In this document: positions 59,908-61,938 of the stretch, in pieces | Layout: each line of letters starts with the position of its first letter | How positions within the stretch are numbered: position 1 is the stretch's first letter | DNA from: Victivallis vadensis | GTDB lineage: Bacteria; Verrucomicrobiota; Lentisphaeria; Victivallales; Victivallaceae | DNA: 61,938 bases | NCBI RefSeq assembly: GCF_003096415.1 | Contig: NZ_QEKH01000031.1 | Coordinates: forward strand, 1-61,938 | Direction: 5' to 3' | Notes under the pieces: generated by a model | Told to the model about the DNA's origin: nothing | The model's database searches: none | The model's input: only the letters and a program-made list of their open reading frames with translations | Translations under genes and position numbers: made by a program

Positions 59908-60183
59908 TTACTCGGCGGCTTTCAGCTCGGCAAGTGCGGTTGCGCTCGCCTTGAGATTCTTGATCCGGCACAGCCGCTGGGCGGCATTGCGGAACACGAA
60001 GGTGAGTTCCCCGAGCGCCATGCGCTTGATGCCGTCGAATCCCTTCGGGGTCGCATCGGTATCGGTGATCGACCGGCCCTTGAGGCTGCTCATGCCGAAA
60101 CCGGCGGGATCGATCACCCATGCATCGGTATCCGGCATGTCCGGATCGGCCATGATGGTCATGCCGCGGCCGTTGGATTTGTA
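59908..60183 (-). pseudogene. DUF5309-like phage major capsid protein, C-terminal fragment
   Basis: The C-terminal 92 codons of a capsid-like protein. The segment SNGRGMTIMADPDMPDTDAWVIDPAGF, then KRMALGELTFVFRNAAQRLCRIKNLK, resembles the end of SU10/DUF5309 capsids (a D.W/YVLDP motif, then G.LT..V.N..A). The gene continues upstream as YK on one side of a recombinase insertion and as VGVGNYK on the other; the reading frame is the same across both. It is interrupted at about codon YK by the element at 60179-61877. An internal ATG at 60162 could express a short fragment, but the intact product requires excision. Confidence 0.65.
60171..60183. other. Left junction of the serine-recombinase element (attL/attR half)
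   Basis: CGTTGGA (60171-60177) followed by TTTGTA. TTGTA at 60179-60183 is repeated at 61873-61877. Joining this side to the sequence after 61877 gives CGTTGGA, nine bases, TCCAACG, a 7-bp dyad centred on the core. Confidence 0.75.
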
Positions 60184-61877
60184 TTTTAGGAATAACCGAA
60201 AACTTATGTTATCCCTAAAATATGAAACCCTGGATTCGTTTTTTAGAAATAATAGTTTACTTCCTTCTCCAAATTGTTATATTGTAAGAATTAAGAGAAA
60301 GGAAAGTTATGAAAGGATTCATTTACGCCCGCCAATCCTCAGGCGGTACAGAAACCAGTCTTTCTATTGATGTTCAAATAGAGAACTGTAAAAGATACGC
60401 CACAAAGGAAGGTATCAATATTGTGGAAGTCTTCAGTGACTATAACACCTCTGGAAGATGTTTTCCTGTGGGTGCTGAAAATGTGGCGGAAAGAGACCTC
60501 GCTTTTCAAAGATGGTACTCTGAAAAAACAACACCTTCAAAACAATACCGGAGCGGTTTAGGATCACTCTTCAAAAGGTTACACGAAGTGGATGTAATTA
60601 TCATAGATGATATTACCCGACTTTACCGACCGCTCTCAGCATCCTTTTTGGAAAGTTACATCCATCAAAACCTGATCCTCAATAAGATCAAAATTCATAC
60701 GGTCAAAGGTGGTATAATCAATACTGAAACCTTCAATGACTCATTGATTCTTTCAATTCAAAACCAAGTTGAAAGTCAGGCGATTTTGGTAAGAACTCAG
60801 AAATCCAAAGCATCCTTGAAAAAGTTGAAAGATGAAGGATGGACTATTGGCGGAAAAGCGTTGATGTTGGGATATACTCAATTAGGAAAACAACGCTATG
60901 AAATCAATAAAGATGAAGAGATGGCGATTAAGAAGATTTTTGAGTTGCTGAAAGAAGGTAACTCCTATGAATTTGTAACCTCTTATATCAATAAAAACTA
61001 TAGGATGCCACGAAGAAATGAACTTCAACCGGCTCATCTTAAAAGGATTGCTTCACGCCCTGAATACTGTGGAATGTGCTATAATTCAAAAAATGAATTG
61101 ATTGAATCAAAATGTTTTGGTCAGATCCCTTTAATCAGTAAAGGGGATTGGTTCAAAGTTCAGGATGTATTAAAATCCAAGCCGAGTAAAACAAGAGAGA
61201 AAAAAGGTCATGTATATACTCTGACCGGGATGTTGAAATGTGGGTACTGTGGGAAAACTCTTATGGTTCATTCAACAGGTAATATGAAGTATTTTACCTG
61301 CCGTGATAAAGTTGAAAGAGAGTTTCATCAAAAGATCAGATACAATTCTTCCGATCAGGTTTTCTGCTACCACGAATTGAGAGATAATTTGTTTGGATTG
61401 TCCTATTTTTCTGATAGCGGATGTTTATATGAGGTTACTTATCCTTTATTGGTCAAAGTTATTATAGATGAGTTTTTACTTCTCAATAACAATTCTGATC
61501 TTGAGGTTGAGATCAATGAGATCAAGTTGGAATTGGAAAAGATTGAAAAACACGAGAAAAAACTTTCTGCGATGCTTCTGAATGAAAGTATTGATGATGA
61601 CCAATTTACAACTATGGCTAAAACTTATAAGAACCAGAGGGATGAATTAAAGAGAAAATTAAATTCATTGACAGAAAGTTTATATAAGTCAGATGAATCG
61701 GTCAATTTTGAATTACTCTTCAAAGAGTTCATTATAGGGGAAATGGATGATAAAAAGATCAAGGTGTATATCCATAAGGTTGTTGATTCAATCCTCGTAT
61801 ATGAGGATAAAATCACTATTCAAATGAAGGATGGTAAAGAATTGTTATTGTCCCAAATTTTGTGAAACACACTTGTA
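60179..61877 (+). mobile_element. Single-gene serine-recombinase element inside a phage capsid gene
   Basis: About 1,694 bases of low-GC DNA with one gene, a large serine recombinase on the plus strand. It is bounded by TTGTA direct repeats and inserted in a GC-rich minus-strand capsid-like gene. Removing one core and the DNA between restores an open frame (VGNYK/SNGRG joined) and a 7-bp dyad, as expected of an attB for this enzyme class. The element has no cargo or terminal inverted repeats of transposons. It may excise to restore the capsid gene. Confidence 0.75.
60309..61865 (+). CDS. Large serine recombinase
   Basis: 518 residues. The N-terminal resolvase catalytic domain begins FIYARQSS, with the nucleophile Ser at position 10. 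A DIDDITRLYRP-type segment follows. The recombinase domain (about 160-290) includes WTIGGKALMLGYTQ and RRNELQPAHLKRIASRPEYCGMCYN. A zinc ribbon (LTGMLKCGYCGKTL and FTCRDK) and a coiled coil (about 395-450) complete the architecture typical of integrases such as phiC31 and TnpX types. The SD AAAGGA is at 60299. Base composition is much lower in GC than the surroundings, indicating transfer. It likely catalyses its own site-specific insertion and perhaps excision. Confidence 0.92.
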   Translation: MKGFIYARQSSGGTETSLSIDVQIENCKRYATKEGINIVEVFSDYNTSGRCFPVGAENVAERDLAFQRWYSEKTTPSKQYRSGLGSLFKRLHEVDVIIIDDITRLYRPLSASFLESYIHQNLILNKIKIHTVKGGIINTETFNDSLILSIQNQVESQAILVRTQKSKASLKKLKDEGWTIGGKALMLGYTQLGKQRYEINKDEEMAIKKIFELLKEGNSYEFVTSYINKNYRMPRRNELQPAHLKRIASRPEYCGMCYNSKNELIESKCFGQIPLISKGDWFKVQDVLKSKPSKTREKKGHVYTLTGMLKCGYCGKTLMVHSTGNMKYFTCRDKVEREFHQKIRYNSSDQVFCYHELRDNLFGLSYFSDSGCLYEVTYPLLVKVIIDEFLLLNNNSDLEVEINEIKLELEKIEKHEKKLSAMLLNESIDDDQFTTMAKTYKNQRDELKRKLNSLTESLYKSDESVNFELLFKEFIIGEMDDKKIKVYIHKVVDSILVYEDKITIQMKDGKELLLSQIL

Positions 61878-61938
61878 GTTTCCAACGCCGATAACGACGT
61901 TGCCGATAATTTGCATACGTTTTTGCCAGTAGTCCTCC
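61873..61938 (-). pseudogene. DUF5309-like phage capsid protein, internal fragment (continues past window end)
   Basis: The upstream portion of the split capsid gene, read on the minus strand from the window edge. The frame ends EDYWQKRMQ..IGNVVIGVGNYK exactly at the element core. Joining to the fragment ending at 60183 continues the frame as SNGRGM. The N-terminus lies outside the window. Confidence 0.55.

Overview
The window looks like chromosome from a Gram-negative member of the PVC superphylum, most likely a Lentisphaerota/Victivallis-type gut bacterium. Pointers are the GC-rich coding DNA, lipid A and LPS genes (lpxA, a family 9 heptosyltransferase, a WaaP/Kdo-kinase-like gene), MreB, a prepilin-signal secreted protein next to a GntR/LacI-type regulator and carbohydrate genes, and an outer-membrane secretin. 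The taxonomic call is inference from gene content.

Layout. 1-5,900: a low-GC hypothetical gene, a putative secreted protein, a GH20 hexosaminidase / iron alcohol dehydrogenase / ABM monooxygenase operon, and ilvC. 6,100-16,200: hrpB, a repeat-rich coiled-coil zinc-ribbon membrane protein, a membrane Ser/Thr kinase, convergent nadK and a TrmH-type methyltransferase, then lpxA and gpmI. 16,270-25,600: a GT9 glycosyltransferase, mreB with a DUF2156 acyltransferase-like gene, two paralogous DUF2079-type membrane proteins flanking a GNAT gene, and a type 4 uracil-DNA glycosylase. 25,870-34,240: argG, leuB, an LPS-kinase-like gene, rnc, a second iron alcohol dehydrogenase and a PfkB kinase in a tight series, then nagB and a ROK-family gene. 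34,300-39,290: a three-gene cassette (TerB-domain protein, P-loop ATPase, DEAD/DEAH helicase) matching the Shango anti-phage system. 39,440-50,640: a GntR-controlled carbohydrate operon encoding a pseudopilin-like protein, a secreted epimerase-like/barrel fusion, a CE7-type esterase, two further alpha/alpha-barrel proteins and a sodium:solute symporter. 50,680-52,660: ribokinase and a GRP-type sugar transporter. 52,680-59,050 (minus strand): a secretin, MacA-like adaptor, MacB-like ATPase and permease, a small secreted hydrophobic protein and a DUF1835/DUF3658 protein in one tightly packed operon.

59,500-61,938 holds a two-gene phage remnant (adaptor-like protein and a DUF5309-like major capsid protein). 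The capsid gene is split by a roughly 1.7-kb low-GC element whose only gene is a large serine recombinase. Both junctions can be read: a 5-bp core (TTGTA) is present at each end. Joining the flanks restores the capsid reading frame and also a 7-bp inverted repeat centred on the core, as expected for a serine-recombinase attB site. This is the most unusual structure in the window. The secretin-MacAB operon and the secreted epimerase-like fusion are the next most interesting.

Themes. Amino-sugar turnover is represented by GH20, nagB and the ROK gene, which are not all in one operon. Branched-chain amino-acid and arginine synthesis are represented by ilvC, leuB and argG. No rRNA, tRNA or CRISPR array was seen.
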